Shown in pieces: positions 48,034 to 57,762 of a stretch of 64,000 nt of DNA (position 1 is the stretch's first letter; each line of letters begins with the position of its first letter). This DNA comes from Tridacna crocea (lineage: Eukaryota > Mollusca > Bivalvia > Cardiida > Cardiidae). Where the stretch lies: positions 16,129,290 to 16,193,289 of the forward strand of contig OX031061.1 in the NCBI GenBank assembly GCA_943736015.1, in the 5' to 3' direction. The position numbers and the translations under genes are program-made. The notes under the pieces were generated by a model. The model was given only the letters and a program-made list of their open reading frames with translations, did no database searches and was not told the DNA's origin.

Positions 48034-48293
48034 TTAACTCTCCACCAAACGACAATATTTTAGACCAGTCTAAAATATTGTCGTTTGGTGGAGAGTTAAG
48101 CGAAATCGAAAGCATTTACAGACGACAAAATAAGAGTGACTGAAAAATTGAAATTTGTTTTGTGAAGGGTAGAAAACATTGTGGGAAAAGGAGAAAATGC
48201 TGGTTACCAGCATTTTCTCCTTTTCCCGCAATGTTTTCTAAAGGCTTCTTTCACAGGGGCGTCAAAAGTAGGGATTGTGTGGTAATGGGTTAA
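48034..48293 (+). mobile_element. Type-1 PC-MITE with fold-back left terminus
   Basis: 48034-48099 is a perfect 66-bp palindrome of the terminus itself (TTAACTCTCCACCAAACGAC ... inverse ... TTAA; 32-bp arms around CA). The normal sub-terminal, core (near-perfect) and right end with TTAA follow. Confidence 0.9.
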
Positions 48294-48518
48294 CTCTCCA
48301 CCACACAATCCCTAGTTTTTACGACCCTGAGATAGAGGCCTGTTGAAAACATTGTTGGAAAAGGAGAAAATGCTGGTAACCAGCATTTTCTCCTTTTCCC
48401 ACAATGTTTTCTACCCTGCTTGAAGGAAATTTCTATGTTTGAGTTTCAATAATTTTGTTGTCTGCAAGTGTTTTCAAATTGGGCCAGTCTAAAGTTTTGT
48501 TGTTTGGTAAAGAGTTAA
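48290..48518 (-). mobile_element. Type-1 PC-MITE
   Basis: TTAACTCTCCACCACACAAT to TTAA, sharing TTAA with the previous copy. Arms perfect except ATTGTTGG. Confidence 0.9.
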
Positions 48519-48760
48519 TGCATTTGCCACTAACTAAGGTCGACCTAGTTCGATATTTTACTACTTGTCAATTCTCTGCATGTTATAGGACTATTCTGCC
48601 TTGTGATGTTAGACAAATGTACAATTTCGTTTCTGCTTGGTATCATACATGAAGTAGATGCTTCAAGCCACAGTTTTTCTAGAGCATGGCTGAGATCAGT
48701 TTTCAGAAAGAGTATCCCCACTTTTGTTTGTCAATGTATATGCTTTTCTGTCTATTCAAG

Positions 48761-48804
48761 GTACAGCCTTATACGCAGGAAGAAATGACAGTATCTAATA
48801 TCAT
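48761..48804 (+). CDS. R3HDM-like exon 9 (residues 334-347)
   Basis: Acceptor TGTCTATTCAAG|GTACAG and donor AATATCAT|GTGAGT, 44 bp, phase 0 to phase 2. The peptide is VQPYTQEEMTVSNI plus two bases completed by exon 10. It is short, so support is mainly from splice signals and phase, which fit both neighbours. Confidence 0.65.
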
Positions 48805-49355
48805 GTGAGTACATTGTGGGTCTAGTACAGATAACTGTCCCCAAAGGCTATGTTACTTTTTGACTGGTCGCCTCTTGGTACAGAGACAATCAAGACAAAA
48901 CTGGTTGAAAGTTCCGCACAGATTTTGTTTGCAAGTTTGAACTCTCATGATTTTGCAAATAGAGCACAAAACTAGAATTTAAACATACCTGTTGCTTGTG
49001 TATTTAATATTCCTTTGAAATACAGATATTTTCAATTTACATACTGAACATAAGAGAAAATTGTTCATTTCATCTGTTACTTGAGTTATTTACATTCTGG
49101 AAAACGCTCAAAATGGCTGCCAGGCACGATAAATTTTGTCAGTGTTCTTTCCGAGATTTACATATAAAATAAACAACTTCTACAAGTTTTTTAGGTAATA
49201 TAAGGTTTAATATTTGTCTTTTGTCATGTAAGTTACTTAAATTTAATTGCATTTCGCTGCAATACAGATTAAACCAACAATACAGAAAGGCAGTATAGCA
49301 CTCCATCTTTGCTACTAGAAAATCTACAATGGACTTGATACAGTATGATGCACAA
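48805..49355. other. Intron 9, unassigned part
   Basis: A/T-rich intronic DNA with no recognisable repeat family. Confidence 0.5.
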
Positions 49356-49570
49356 TTAACCCATTACCACACAATCCCTACTTTTGACGCCCCTGAGAAA
49401 GAAGCATTTTGAAAACACTGTGGTAACCAGCATTTTCTCCTTTTCCCACAGTGTTTTCTACCCTTCCCAGAACAAATTTCAATTTTTCAGTCACCTTTAT
49501 TTTGTCGTCTACAAATGCTTTCAATTTGGACCAGTCTAGTCTAAAATTTTCTCGTGTGGTAAAGAGTTAA
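49356..49570 (-). mobile_element. Type-1 PC-MITE lacking first palindrome arm
   Basis: AAAACACTGTGGTAACCAGC joins the outer left arm directly to the loop. Everything else is typical, with TTAA at both ends. Confidence 0.85.
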
Positions 49571-49644
49571 TGTTCAAATATGAAAAAAATCAGCATAGCG
49601 TCTCGTTATTGAGGCAAATTGTGGTTTTAATATTTTACTTCTCA

Positions 49645-49765
49645 GAGAAAGCTTTTGACGACACTGTGGGACAAGGAGAACATGTTTCCTTTACCCTTAA
49701 TGTTCTTCTCTTTCAAATACAGATTTCATTCTTTTGTCAGTTTTATTTTGTTGTCTATTAATGCT
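49645..49765 (-). mobile_element. Degraded PC-MITE
   Basis: GAGAAAGCTTTTGACGACAC, TGTGGGACAAGGAGAACATG and TTTATTTTGTTGTCTATTAATGC remain. Confidence 0.55.
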
Positions 49766-50040
49766 AGATTAACATGCATTTTGGTCATACAATTGTATCA
49801 CTCTTTTTGCTTATTATCTGGTTCAATAAGTATAAGCCCAGGGAAAATGATCTTTACAATATTGGAGAGGGATTATGCCATGGCAACCCTTTTTTTCTAG
49901 TCCAAGAGCTACTCGCTTGCAAGGACATAAAATCGTAAAACAAGGTTAAAAGTTGTTAAGATCACTCAATCTGTTGTCAACTTTAAGTCTTGTTCTGATT
50001 TCCATATTTCTGCCAACAACTAACATTTGAAGCCACCATC

Positions 50041-50266
50041 AAACCTTTACCAAACAATAAAATTTTGGACTTGTCCAAATTTAAAGCATTTGCAGACAAC
50101 AAAATAAATGTGAATCAAAATTGAATTTTGACTTTGGAAAGGTGGAAAACATTGTGGGAAAAGGAGAAAATACTGGTTACCAGCATTTTCTCCTTTTCCC
50201 ACAATGTTTTCAAAAGGCTTCTTTCACAGGGGTGTTTAAAGTTAGGGATAATGTGGTAAAGGGTTA
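50041..50266 (+). mobile_element. Type-1 PC-MITE
   Basis: Left TTAA lost (AAACCTTTACCAAACAAT), right TTAA kept. Core GGAGAAAATACTGG / CCAGCATTTTCTCC has an unpaired change, an intermediate towards the compensated state at 28264. Confidence 0.85.
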
Positions 50267-50303
50267 AGAACAGTTTGATGTGTTTAAAATAATTTCCATA
50301 CTT

Positions 50304-50679
50304 TTAAGGTAGTAGACCCCTAATATCTCTAGTGCTGCATTGCATAAAGTTTTCTTGATAGTTGATAAATACGGATTATACAGATACATGTATAATACTT
50401 TTGCACATTTCTAACTGACCAGAAATTTCTTTATGCCTATCTTGAAATTAATTGGAGATACTTTTGTTAGTTTTCCAGAAAAGGGAGGTAATTACTATCT
50501 ATCTTTATAATGAAAGTATAGTGGTTTTAGATTCATAAATGATAATTCCAGAAAAGACAAAAAGGGAAAAGTGGCTTGGTTAAAGCAGTACATTAACACT
50601 CTTTTTTAATCATAGCAAATTTTGTAGGATAATATTGTTGTGGAAATAGCTGTTTTCTATTAGGGGTCTACTACGTTAA
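50304..50679. mobile_element. MITE with GTAGTAGACCCCTAAT ends
   Basis: The left end GGTAGTAGACCCCTAATA and right end TATTAGGGGTCTACTACG are inverted over about 16 bp, and both are flanked by TTAA. It contains GAAAAGGGAGGTAA. Non-coding, single copy. Confidence 0.75.
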
Positions 50680-50769
50680 ATGGAATGATTGAATTGAAAT
50701 AAAGATGAGAATTAGCACCTCCTTTTTGTACTGTCGGCATTTGTTTAGCGCATATATATATTTTTTTTA

Positions 50770-50793
50770 AGAGAGAGAGGAAGAGAGAGAGAG
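50770..50793. repeat. (GA)n microsatellite near exon 10
   Basis: An imperfect GAGA run about 30 bp upstream of the exon-10 acceptor. Confidence 0.8.
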
Positions 50794-50825
50794 TTATTTT
50801 GATTTATTATGTTATATTTTCATAG

Positions 50826-51007
50826 TAAAGGAGCTGGGCCCCCGAGTGTAATCAAGGATGAGCAAGGGGTCAGTGAGGTCAGAGGTTACGGTATAGATGG
50901 TAAAACACGGATAGTGGTCCCGAAGGCAAACAGTTTTGGGGGTACCGGAACATTTGTCTTGCAGCCCATTAAGTCCCCTATGAGATGCTCAAGCTTGACT
51001 AAAGCAG
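50826..51007 (+). CDS. R3HDM-like exon 10 (residues 348-408)
   Basis: Acceptor ATATTTTCATAG|TAAAGG and donor AAAGCAG|GTAAAT, 182 bp, phase 2 to phase 1. AT plus T gives Ile348, then KGAGPPSVIKDEQGVSEVRG, YGIDGKTRIVVPKANSFGGT and GTFVLQPIKSPMRCSSLTKA. The 'KANSFGGTG' stretch resembles the 'KASSFSGIS' region after the SUZ motif in vertebrate R3HDM proteins. The long open frame spanning both splice sites supports coding. Confidence 0.83.
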
Positions 51008-51159
51008 GTAAATAACAGTGGATTATATGGTTTTAAAGAAATATTCTTACAGCTTACATAGTTTTAAAGACACACCCTTAAAGCCAGATAGAAAAATAAT
51101 GTTAAAACTTGAAAATGCATCTCAGAATTTAGTCATCTGTGAAAAATAGATTTCTAACA

Positions 51160-51346
51160 GAGCTCCAGATAAGACGCAGTGATTGTTTTTCTAGATCCAT
51201 TATTTCTCTTCAAAACCCTGTGTTGTTGGTACTCATTAGAATCGTCTTGATGAGACGATTCTAATGAGTACCCACAACATTGAGTTTAGAGGAGAATAAT
51301 CAGTATTTCACATTTTAGAATCGAAATCACTCCCTCTATCTGGAGC
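51160..51346. mobile_element. Family D palindromic MITE, uninterrupted
   Basis: CAGAGCTCCAGATAAGACGC to CTCCCTCTATCTGGAGCT. Central palindrome with CTCATTAGAATCGTCT / AGACGATTCTAATGAG and TGATGAG at the centre. Confidence 0.85.
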
Positions 51347-51560
51347 TTTCAGTACCTGGTTGAGGCAAACTTTCTTTCCAGTGTTTTTTCGCCTCTCACC
51401 TCCGCTGAAGCATGTGAGAAAAGTAGTCGGTGGCTTTGGAAAGAAAGTTGTGTTAGTAATGGTATGAGAAAGCCAGGAAACATGTGTGCGTCACCGAAGG
51501 CCATGATATGACCTTAGCTGTTAAAGTGGCATTAAACACCAATACAACCAACCAATCTAT
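51347..51560 (+). mobile_element. SINE-1, 5'-truncated
   Basis: It starts after the B-box (GTACCTGGTTGAGGCAAACT) and runs to TGTTAAAGTGGCATTAAACA and ACAACCAACCAAT. Confidence 0.8.
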
Positions 51561-51604
51561 CTGGAGCTCTGTTCTGATATATGTTGTCTAACGGATAGGT
51601 TAAC

Positions 51605-51849
51605 TTAACCCTTTACCAAACAGGAAAATTTTAGACTTCTTCAAATTGAAGCATTTACAGACAACAAAATATATGTGACTCAAAAATTGAAATTTGTGCT
51701 GGGAAGGGTAGAAAGCATGGAAGAAAAGGAGAAAATGCTGGTTACCACAATGTTTTTTCGTCCTATCAAGAACAAATTTTATAATTTAAGCCTCCTTTAA
51801 TTTGTTGTCTGCAAATGCTTTCAATTTGGAAATGTCTGTAAAGAATTAA
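51605..51849. mobile_element. PC-MITE left-left isomer
   Basis: The left half is normal (TTAACCCTTTACCAAACAGG ... AGAAAATGCTGGTTACC). After the core the sequence is again left-half type, inverted (TTTAATTTGTTGTCTGCAAA, TGCTTTCAATTTGG). There is no right-half sequence at all. TTAA at both ends. Confidence 0.85.
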
Positions 51850-51859
51850 ACCTATTTTA

Positions 51860-52050
51860 CATACACTGAGAAACAAGGTGATGAAAGTTATACTTCTCTC
51901 TCTTGATCCTGTTTTCTGGAAACAAAATCAGTTCATTTGGAATATGTGGGCAAATGAACAGTCCTTAACTTCCCATCTCTCAGGAATCGAACTCAGGACT
52001 GTATGATTGCAAGGGTGACAATCTACCTCATAATCAGGGAGTCCATATAT
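51860..52050 (-). mobile_element. SINE-4 copy, diverged
   Basis: Minus strand GATTATGAGGTAGATTGTCA and GAGTTCGATTCCTGAGAG, with body and TTGTTTCTCAGTGTATG, matching 25453. Confidence 0.65.
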
Positions 52051-52065
52051 ATGTGAATGTTGCTT

Positions 52066-52293
52066 TTAACCCATTACCAAACAATCCCTACGTTTGATAC
52101 CCCTGAGAAAGAAGACTTTGAAAACACTGTGGAAAAAGGAGAAAATGCCGGTAACCAGCATTTTCTCCTTTTCCCAGAGTGTTTTCTACCCTTCCTAGAA
52201 CAAGTTTCAAATTTTCAGTCACCTTTATTTTGTCGTCTGCAAATGCTTTCAATTTGGACCAATCTGAAATTTTCTTGTGTGGTAATGAGTTAA
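52066..52293 (-). mobile_element. Type-1 PC-MITE
   Basis: TTAA at both ends. Core GTGGAAAAAGGAGAAAATGC / GCATTTTCTCCTTTTCCCAG, with two unpaired changes and CCGGTAACC at the loop. Confidence 0.9.
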
Positions 52294-52303
52294 AGTGATA
52301 ATG

Positions 52304-52542
52304 TTGAACCATTTTGCAAACAATGCAATGTCTTTGATGAACCAGAGGAAGAGTGATATTAAAATCAATTTTGGAAAAGAAGCATTTTGCTGGTCAGCTG
52401 TATGGTATGTTCTCTTTTTCCAACCGTGATTTCAAGGGCATTATTCTTCAGTGTTGCTGTGTTACCATTATTCTCTCCTTTTCCCACAATGATTTCAAAA
52501 GGCTTCTCCTTTTAGTTGAAGATTGTGACTGTGTGGTAAAGG
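52304..52542 (-). mobile_element. Degraded PC-MITE
   Basis: CATTTTGCAAACAATGCAAT, TCTCCTTTTCCCACAATGAT and GTGTGGTAAAGG remain. Orientation is uncertain. Confidence 0.4.
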
Positions 52543-52872
52543 TCTATAAATTTCTGTTTCTTTGTTGAAGATGTTACAGAGCTCAACCTATCCTCAGGTG
52601 ATCTATAATATAATATTGGGCAACATGACGGCATGACCTAGTGGGATTTGTTAATTGAGGCATTCTCTGTCAAAAGGGGGTTTATTGCATTTCTGTGATG
52701 TGTGATAGCAAGCAAGTAATCACGTAATGATGTGTCTAGGACCTCAATTTTTGTATGACAAAATGGTAGAATCATTAGATTGACTGGCCCTTTGGCACGC
52801 AGAAAATTGACCAGTAGTAAAAACTTTTGATCCAGGACAGCCGTTAAGGACTTCTAGGGCTGACCTGAGTCA

Positions 52873-53115
52873 ATGCTTTTCCAAACAACCAATTATTGGA
52901 CTGGATTAATTTGAAAGCATCTGCAGACGACCAACTAAATCTTGTTGATGTGATAATTTTCGACTTTGATAGGGTAGAAAATATTGTGGGAAAAAGGAGA
53001 AAATGCTGGTTACTAGCATTTTCTCCTACCAGCATTTTCTCCTTTTCCCACAATGCTTTCTATAGGCTTCTTTCTCAGATTTGTTAAAAATCGGGATTGC
53101 GTGTTAAAGGGTTAA
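52873..53115 (+). mobile_element. Type-1 PC-MITE with duplicated second arm
   Basis: Core GGAGAAAATGCTGGTTACTA, GCATTTTCTCCT, then ACCAGCATTTTCTCCTTTTC again. The second arm starts twice, as expected from a template switch at the loop. Right end TTAA. Confidence 0.85.
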
Positions 53116-53343
53116 CCCATTACCACACAATCTCGACTTTTGACAACCCTGAGAAAGAAGCCTTTAGAAAACATTGTGGAAAAAGGAGAAAATGCTGATA
53201 TCCAGCATTATCTCCTTTTTCTACAATGTTTTCTTCCCTTTAGACCAAAAAAAAAAATCAGGTTTTCAGTCATTTTTATTTTGTCACCTGAAAATGCTTT
53301 CGATTTGGAAAAACCTAATATTTTGTTTTTGGTAATGAGTTAA
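53112..53343 (-). mobile_element. Type-1 PC-MITE
   Basis: TTAA shared on both sides. Core GTGGAAAAAGGAGAAAATGC / GCATTATCTCCTTTTTCTAC shows a mostly compensated outer arm, loop TGATATCCA. Confidence 0.88.
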
Positions 53344-53569
53344 CCCTTTCCCAAACAATCCCTGGTTTTTATGGGTCTAGAATAGTAGCCTTATGAAAAC
53401 ATTGTAGGAAAAGGAGAAAACGCTGGGTAACCAGCATTTTCTCCTTTTCCCACAATGTTTTCTAACCTATCATAGACAGAAATAATCTTTTCAAGAAGAG
53501 TTGAATTGTCATCTGCAAATGCTTTGAATTGGGTCTAGTCCAAAAGTTTGTCGTTTGGGAAACGGTTAA
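53340..53569 (-). mobile_element. Type-4 PC-MITE
   Basis: TTAACCCTTTCCCAAACAAT to GGGAAACGGTTAA. Core nearly perfect with an extra G at the loop (GCTGGGTAACCAGC). Confidence 0.9.
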
Positions 53570-54525
53570 GCAGATGTACTAAGCCACCTTTTCACAGAGC
53601 ATGGCTCAACCATTTTTGATTGGTGTTCTTGTATAAGTGGATATAGTGGATATATGTGAATCACTATACTAAGCAACTTGTCACAATGTAATGGATCTGC
53701 TCTATCTAAAACCACCTAAACCTGGAGGTAAAATGGTCCTTGGATATGCAAAAAATTAACCAATAGCATAAAAGTTAAATCTTTGTCAGCCTGCATGAAC
53801 TAGACAGGCTGACAGATAAATAGGGTTTATTTAATCAGCAGGTGGTTAGTGTGGGGAAATATTTGCCAAAAAAGGGAAAGGTGTGCGAAAATAATGAGTG
53901 CTGTAAGGCACGAGTTATATGCAGACATTTCCCTTTTGAGGCCAATATTTCCCCATATTAACCACAAGCTGATGAAATATACTAGTATTATATTTCCTCT
54001 GATTATTTTGTCAACAAATGCCACCTTTAAAAGTGGAACAAAAAAAAGTAGTTAAAAATTTTCGGCAGGAGGAAAATAGTCAATGTAACGAGGAAATAAT
54101 TCCCCCCCAGCTTAAATTACTACAATTCTTTACCCATAACATTTACAAGAATAGACACATAAAATATAATATATACTTTTAATAGATCACTTTTATACAG
54201 GGCATGCCTCATTTAGATGGAGTTGGGTTATATTGGGAAAAGTAGGGCTGTGTGAAACATTACACATTTTGGGTGTGAAATCTAAACATTAGTTTTATGA
54301 ATTTAGTTTTGGAAGAAGAGAAAATATATATTTTCACATTGTTTATAGAGTTCTTAGTACATTAATAATTTCTTGAAATATAGTATAGACTGAAATATTA
54401 TACTGCAAAGAATGTTCTCAAGATCTGATTGGAAAACAAGCTGCATATGTATACTGCTGCCCACTGGTAGCTTAAGGGAACAAATGGTTTCCCTGTCAGG
54501 AACTGAGTACACACTGGACTTTTAC
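53570..54525. other. Intron 10, mostly unassigned
   Basis: It contains a GTCAGCCTG / CAGGCTGAC hairpin at 53787-53813 and a long imperfect inverted repeat at 53838-53975 (CAGGTGGTTAGTGTGGGGAA ... TTCCCCATATTAACCACAAG). The rest is A/T-rich and unrecognised. Confidence 0.5.
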
Positions 54526-54746
54526 TTAACCCTTTCCCAAGCAAGCCCTGGATTTTACGGGTCAGGAATAGAAGCCTTTTGAAAACATTGTGGGAAAGGA
54601 GAAAATGCTGGTTACCAGCCCTTTTCCAACAATGTTTTCTACCCTCTCAAATAGAAAAATCATCTTTTTAGCAACTGTTAATTTGTCATCTGCAAAATGC
54701 TTTCAATTTGGTCTGGTCCAAAATTTGCCATTTGGGAAAGGGTTAA
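54526..54746 (-). mobile_element. Type-4 PC-MITE, core partly deleted
   Basis: The second arm lacks CATTTTCTCC (CCAGCCCTTTTCC). Minus-type flanks but GGTTACC at the loop. TTAA at both ends. Confidence 0.85.
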
Positions 54747-55071
54747 GTGATTTTTGATGTTTTTAATGCACTCAGTTTCGAGTTTCCATAGACATCACCA
54801 TCTGTGTTGGGACACTCAGGAGGGAAATAAGATTTTTAAGTGTACTTGGTTCATGAGACCATAAATCAAGGAAATTTCTCTGATAACATGTTAAAATGGT
54901 GAACCTTTGCAGTATAATAAATTCATTGCAAGGTCAGGTGGTAGGGCACTTGGGAACTTTTTTAACTTTAAGCTGTGGTAGATCATTTCGCCACCTTGCC
55001 TAATTTTCACAGTGCTCTGCCACTTGGCTGTATAACTAATAATGTAACTGGTGAGCACTAATCCATGACAG
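54747..55071. other. Intron 10, unassigned
   Basis: No repeat family or coding exon recognised. Confidence 0.5.
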
Positions 55072-55294
55072 TTAATTCTCTTCCCAATCCCGACTTTTAA
55101 AAACCTTAAGGAGGAAGACATATAAACATCGTGGGAAAAGGAGAAAATGCTGGTAACCAGCCATTTTTCCTTTTCTTTTAATGTTTTCTACCCTATCAAT
55201 AAAAAAATCACCATTTCATTAACATTTATGTTGTTGTCTGCAAATACTTTCATAATGGTGATTCTCGAAACTTTGTTGTTTGGTAAAGAGTTAA
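55072..55294 (-). mobile_element. Type-1 PC-MITE abutting exon 11 acceptor
   Basis: TTAATTCTCTTCCCAATCCC to TTTGGTAAAGAGTTAA. Core decayed on the second arm. It ends 25 bp before the exon-11 start, so the branch-point region lies at or inside the MITE end. Confidence 0.82.
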
Positions 55295-55319
55295 AGAAAG
55301 CAACAATGTAACTCTGTAG

Positions 55320-55508
55320 TTCAATCATCTTCCATTGAAGACTCATTGAGTATGCAAGTAGGGACTCTACAGCCCAATATGGGCAGTCCGCTGGTCCGAC
55401 CCGTGTTGATGTCATCCCCGACATGTAGTCAGTCGGACACCTCGTCATTGTCCGGTAGCAGCTCGTCGGGCCTCGCACCATCGCCCCAGCAGCAGCCAAG
55501 TAGTACAG
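55320..55508 (+). CDS. R3HDM-like exon 11 (residues 409-471)
   Basis: Acceptor GTAACTCTGTAG|TTCAAT and donor AGTACAG|GTAGAC, 189 bp, phase 1 to phase 1. VQSSSIEDSLSMQVGTLQPN, MGSPLVRPVLMSSPTCSQSD, TSSLSGSSSSGLAPSPQQQP SST: Ser/Pro/Gln-rich, as in the disordered C-terminal half of R3HDM proteins. The acceptor lacks a long pyrimidine tract, consistent with a MITE having landed in it. The high G+C (CCCGACC, TCGTCGGGCC) against A/T-rich flanks supports an exon. Confidence 0.8.
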
Positions 55509-55722
55509 GTAGACTATAGTCGTGGTTAGACCATGTGATATATCAGTGGTGTGCGGTGCATAGACAGATAGAAGCTTTTGTTCACTGTAATATTGCACTT
55601 TTCCCTTCTTTTTTAGCTCATCTGTTTTCAAAGGGAACATTGAGGTATTGTCATAGGCCTGGCATTGTCATCTTTATGCAAAACTTAGACATTTTGTAAT
55701 AGCTCTGTCATTAGCAGATATA

Positions 55723-55902
55723 TTCAACCCTTTACCAGACAAGAAAAATTTTCTCTTGTCTCCTTGAAAGCATGTGCACATGACAGTATAAATGTGGTTT
55801 AGATAGTGGAATTTGTCTTTGTAACCAGCATTTTTACCTTTTCCCATGTTTTCAAAGGCCCTCCTCATGGTTAAAAGTTGGCATTTTATGGTAAACGGTT
55901 AA
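55723..55902 (+). mobile_element. Degraded type-1 PC-MITE in intron 11
   Basis: TTCAACCCTTTACCAGACAAG to TATGGTAAACGGTTAA. The first palindrome arm is missing. Confidence 0.65.
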
Positions 55903-55928
55903 ATATCACTTGGATATATTATTAACAG

Positions 55929-55949
55929 GGGAATCCATGCAACAGGCAG
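55929..55949 (+). CDS. Possible 21-nt microexon 12 (residues 472-478)
   Basis: TATTAACAG|GGGAATCCATGCAACAGGCAG|GTAACA would add GESMQQA in phase 1 to phase 1. Because both flanking exons are phase 1, skipping it also keeps the frame, so it could be an alternative microexon. The acceptor has a poor pyrimidine tract. Support is splice signals, phase and the Gln-rich character only. Confidence 0.42.
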
Positions 55950-56004
55950 GTAACAATCCAAATATTTTGGACCTTGTTATGCCCCATTTTTGACTCATTT
56001 CTGA

Positions 56005-56197
56005 GCTCTAGATAGAGGGAATGATTTTGATTTTGGATCTAAATTATCAACTATTCTTCACCTCATGTTACGGGTTCTTATTAGAATAGTCTCAACGAGA
56101 CAATTTTAATGAGTACCCACAACATAGGGTTTTAAAAAGAAAATAATGAACATAGAATACCATCACTCCCCATTATTTGGAGCTCTGATCTTATGAT
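56005..56197. mobile_element. Family D palindromic MITE
   Basis: GAGCTCTAGATAGAGGGAAT to CCATTATTTGGAGCTCTG. Central arms GGTTCTTATTAGAATAGTCT / AGACAATTTTAATGAGTACC. Confidence 0.75.
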
Positions 56198-56394
56198 ATG
56201 TCAGTAATCAATGAAGATTTTTGTTTCCAATTTGGAAAAAGTTGTAAACTATCAAAAGGAAACCCATACAAGACGGAGGAGTAGCCATCAAAATATTTTT
56301 GACAGTTAATGCACCTTTTTAGACTTGCATTAACAAAAAAAAACAACATCTATCTGATTCCTCTGTAAGTGATGAAGGTATCGTTTAACTCATC

Positions 56395-56613
56395 ACCAAA
56401 TGACAATATTTTAGGCTTGTCCAAATCCAAAGCATTTGCATACAACAAAATAAAAGTGACTGAAAATTTGAAATTTGTTTTGTAAAGAGTAGAAAACACT
56501 GTGGCAAAAGGAGAAAATGCTGGTTACCAGCATTTTGTCCTTTTCCCACAATGTTTTCTAAAGGCTTCTTTCTCAGGGTCATCAAAAGTAGGGATTGTGT
56601 GGTAATGGGTTAA
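56395..56613 (+). mobile_element. Type-1 PC-MITE
   Basis: TTAA at both ends. Core GTGGCAAAAGGAGAAAATGC / GCATTTTGTCCTTTTCCCAC, loop GGTTACC. Confidence 0.9.
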
Positions 56614-56879
56614 GACATAGACAAAGTTGTTAGCTATCAAAAGGAAAACCATACAGGAGGGACAAGTACACATCTTAATAATTTTTACACAGTCATGCTG
56701 CTTTTTCACAGTGCAATTTTTACGGAAAATTGAACAGTTGCAGCTGAGCGTTGGCACCTGCATATGGTGCTCTTGTTTATTTATCACCTCTCTCGATACC
56801 TTTTCAGTTCTACTTGCCAATGCTTATTTAGTTTCTGTTTGCTCTTCTTTTGTATAGCTGTTTGTATATCATTTTTCTT

Positions 56880-57021
56880 TGTCAAGCGACAAAGTTATGG
56901 ACTAGACAAAATTGAAAGTATTTGCAGATGACAAAATTAATGTGACAAAAAATTGAAAAAATGTTTTTGAAAAGTAAGAAAACATTGTCTGAAAAGGGGA
57001 AAATGCTGGTAACCATCATTT
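56880..57021 (+). mobile_element. Type-1 PC-MITE left half
   Basis: CAAGCGACAAAGTTATGGAC to the start of the second arm (GGTAACCATCATTTTT), where family H begins. The central base is minus-type. Confidence 0.65.
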
Positions 57022-57722
57022 TTAGCTCCACTTATGTCATGGCCCGGTGTCCACCCTGCGTGCATGCATCTATGCATGCATTAACTTTTATTTCAAACAT
57101 CTTCTTCCCTGAAACTGCTCATCCAATTTTGATGAAACTTCACAGAAATGATCCTGACATGGTCCTCTTCAGAATTTCTTGAGAGAATTTTATTCCTTCA
57201 AAAACTCCGGTTGCCATGGCAACAAAACTGAGAAAAAAAAAATTTTTTTTTTAAATGTTCTTCTCTAAAACCATAATGCCTAGGGCTACCAAATTTAGCA
57301 TGGCCCTGTCCTGGGGGGGTGGGGGGGGGTCAAGAGTTTAACTTGGGCTCATATTGGGAAATGTTTAAAAATCTACTTGTACCTAGACATAGGGCCTAAG
57401 GCTACCAAATTTTGCATGTAGCTTTGTGAAGTGGGCCTCTACCAGGGGACCCAAATTATAGCCTTAGGCTATCACACATTCTAGACATGTATTATTTGGT
57501 ATGGGGCTTTATCTTGGGGGCTTCCACCAGGATTCAAGTAATTATAGCTTTGGAGTCAAAATTGGCTTTGCCTGGGGTTCACAACTTTCTCAAAGGATTT
57601 TAAAGAAAAGATTTTGTATGTCCTGAAGTTTGAAACCAGTTGGCCAAATATTGTAATGTTTAGTTTGTAGTGTTTTTATATCAGCCAGTGGGGCGATACC
57701 GGCCCATTGTGGTCCTCTGGTC
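57022..57722 (+). mobile_element. Family H-type element
   Basis: Head AGCTCCACTTATGTCATGGC CCGGTGTCCACC; end GCCAGTGGGGCGATACCGGC. Internal blocks GGGCCTAAGGCTACCAAATT, GTATGGGGCTTTATCTTGGG and GGCCAAATATTGTAATGTT are shared with 34171 and 38662. Contains a G-run at about 57315. Confidence 0.75.
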
Positions 57723-57762
57723 TTATTTTCCTTCTTTGTTTTAGAAAGAGGAACCTTTTGCT

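Noticed and set aside
53838..53975. Possible MITE with inverted TGTGGGGAAATATTTG ends
   Set aside because: The complementarity is imperfect and there is no second copy or clear target duplication, so it was noted only within the intron-10 entry.
55188..55640. A 150-codon frame on the minus strand overlapping exon 11
   Set aside because: It is the antisense shadow of the Ser/Gln-rich exon combined with MITE sequence. It has no domain, and the plus-strand exon has matching splice phases.
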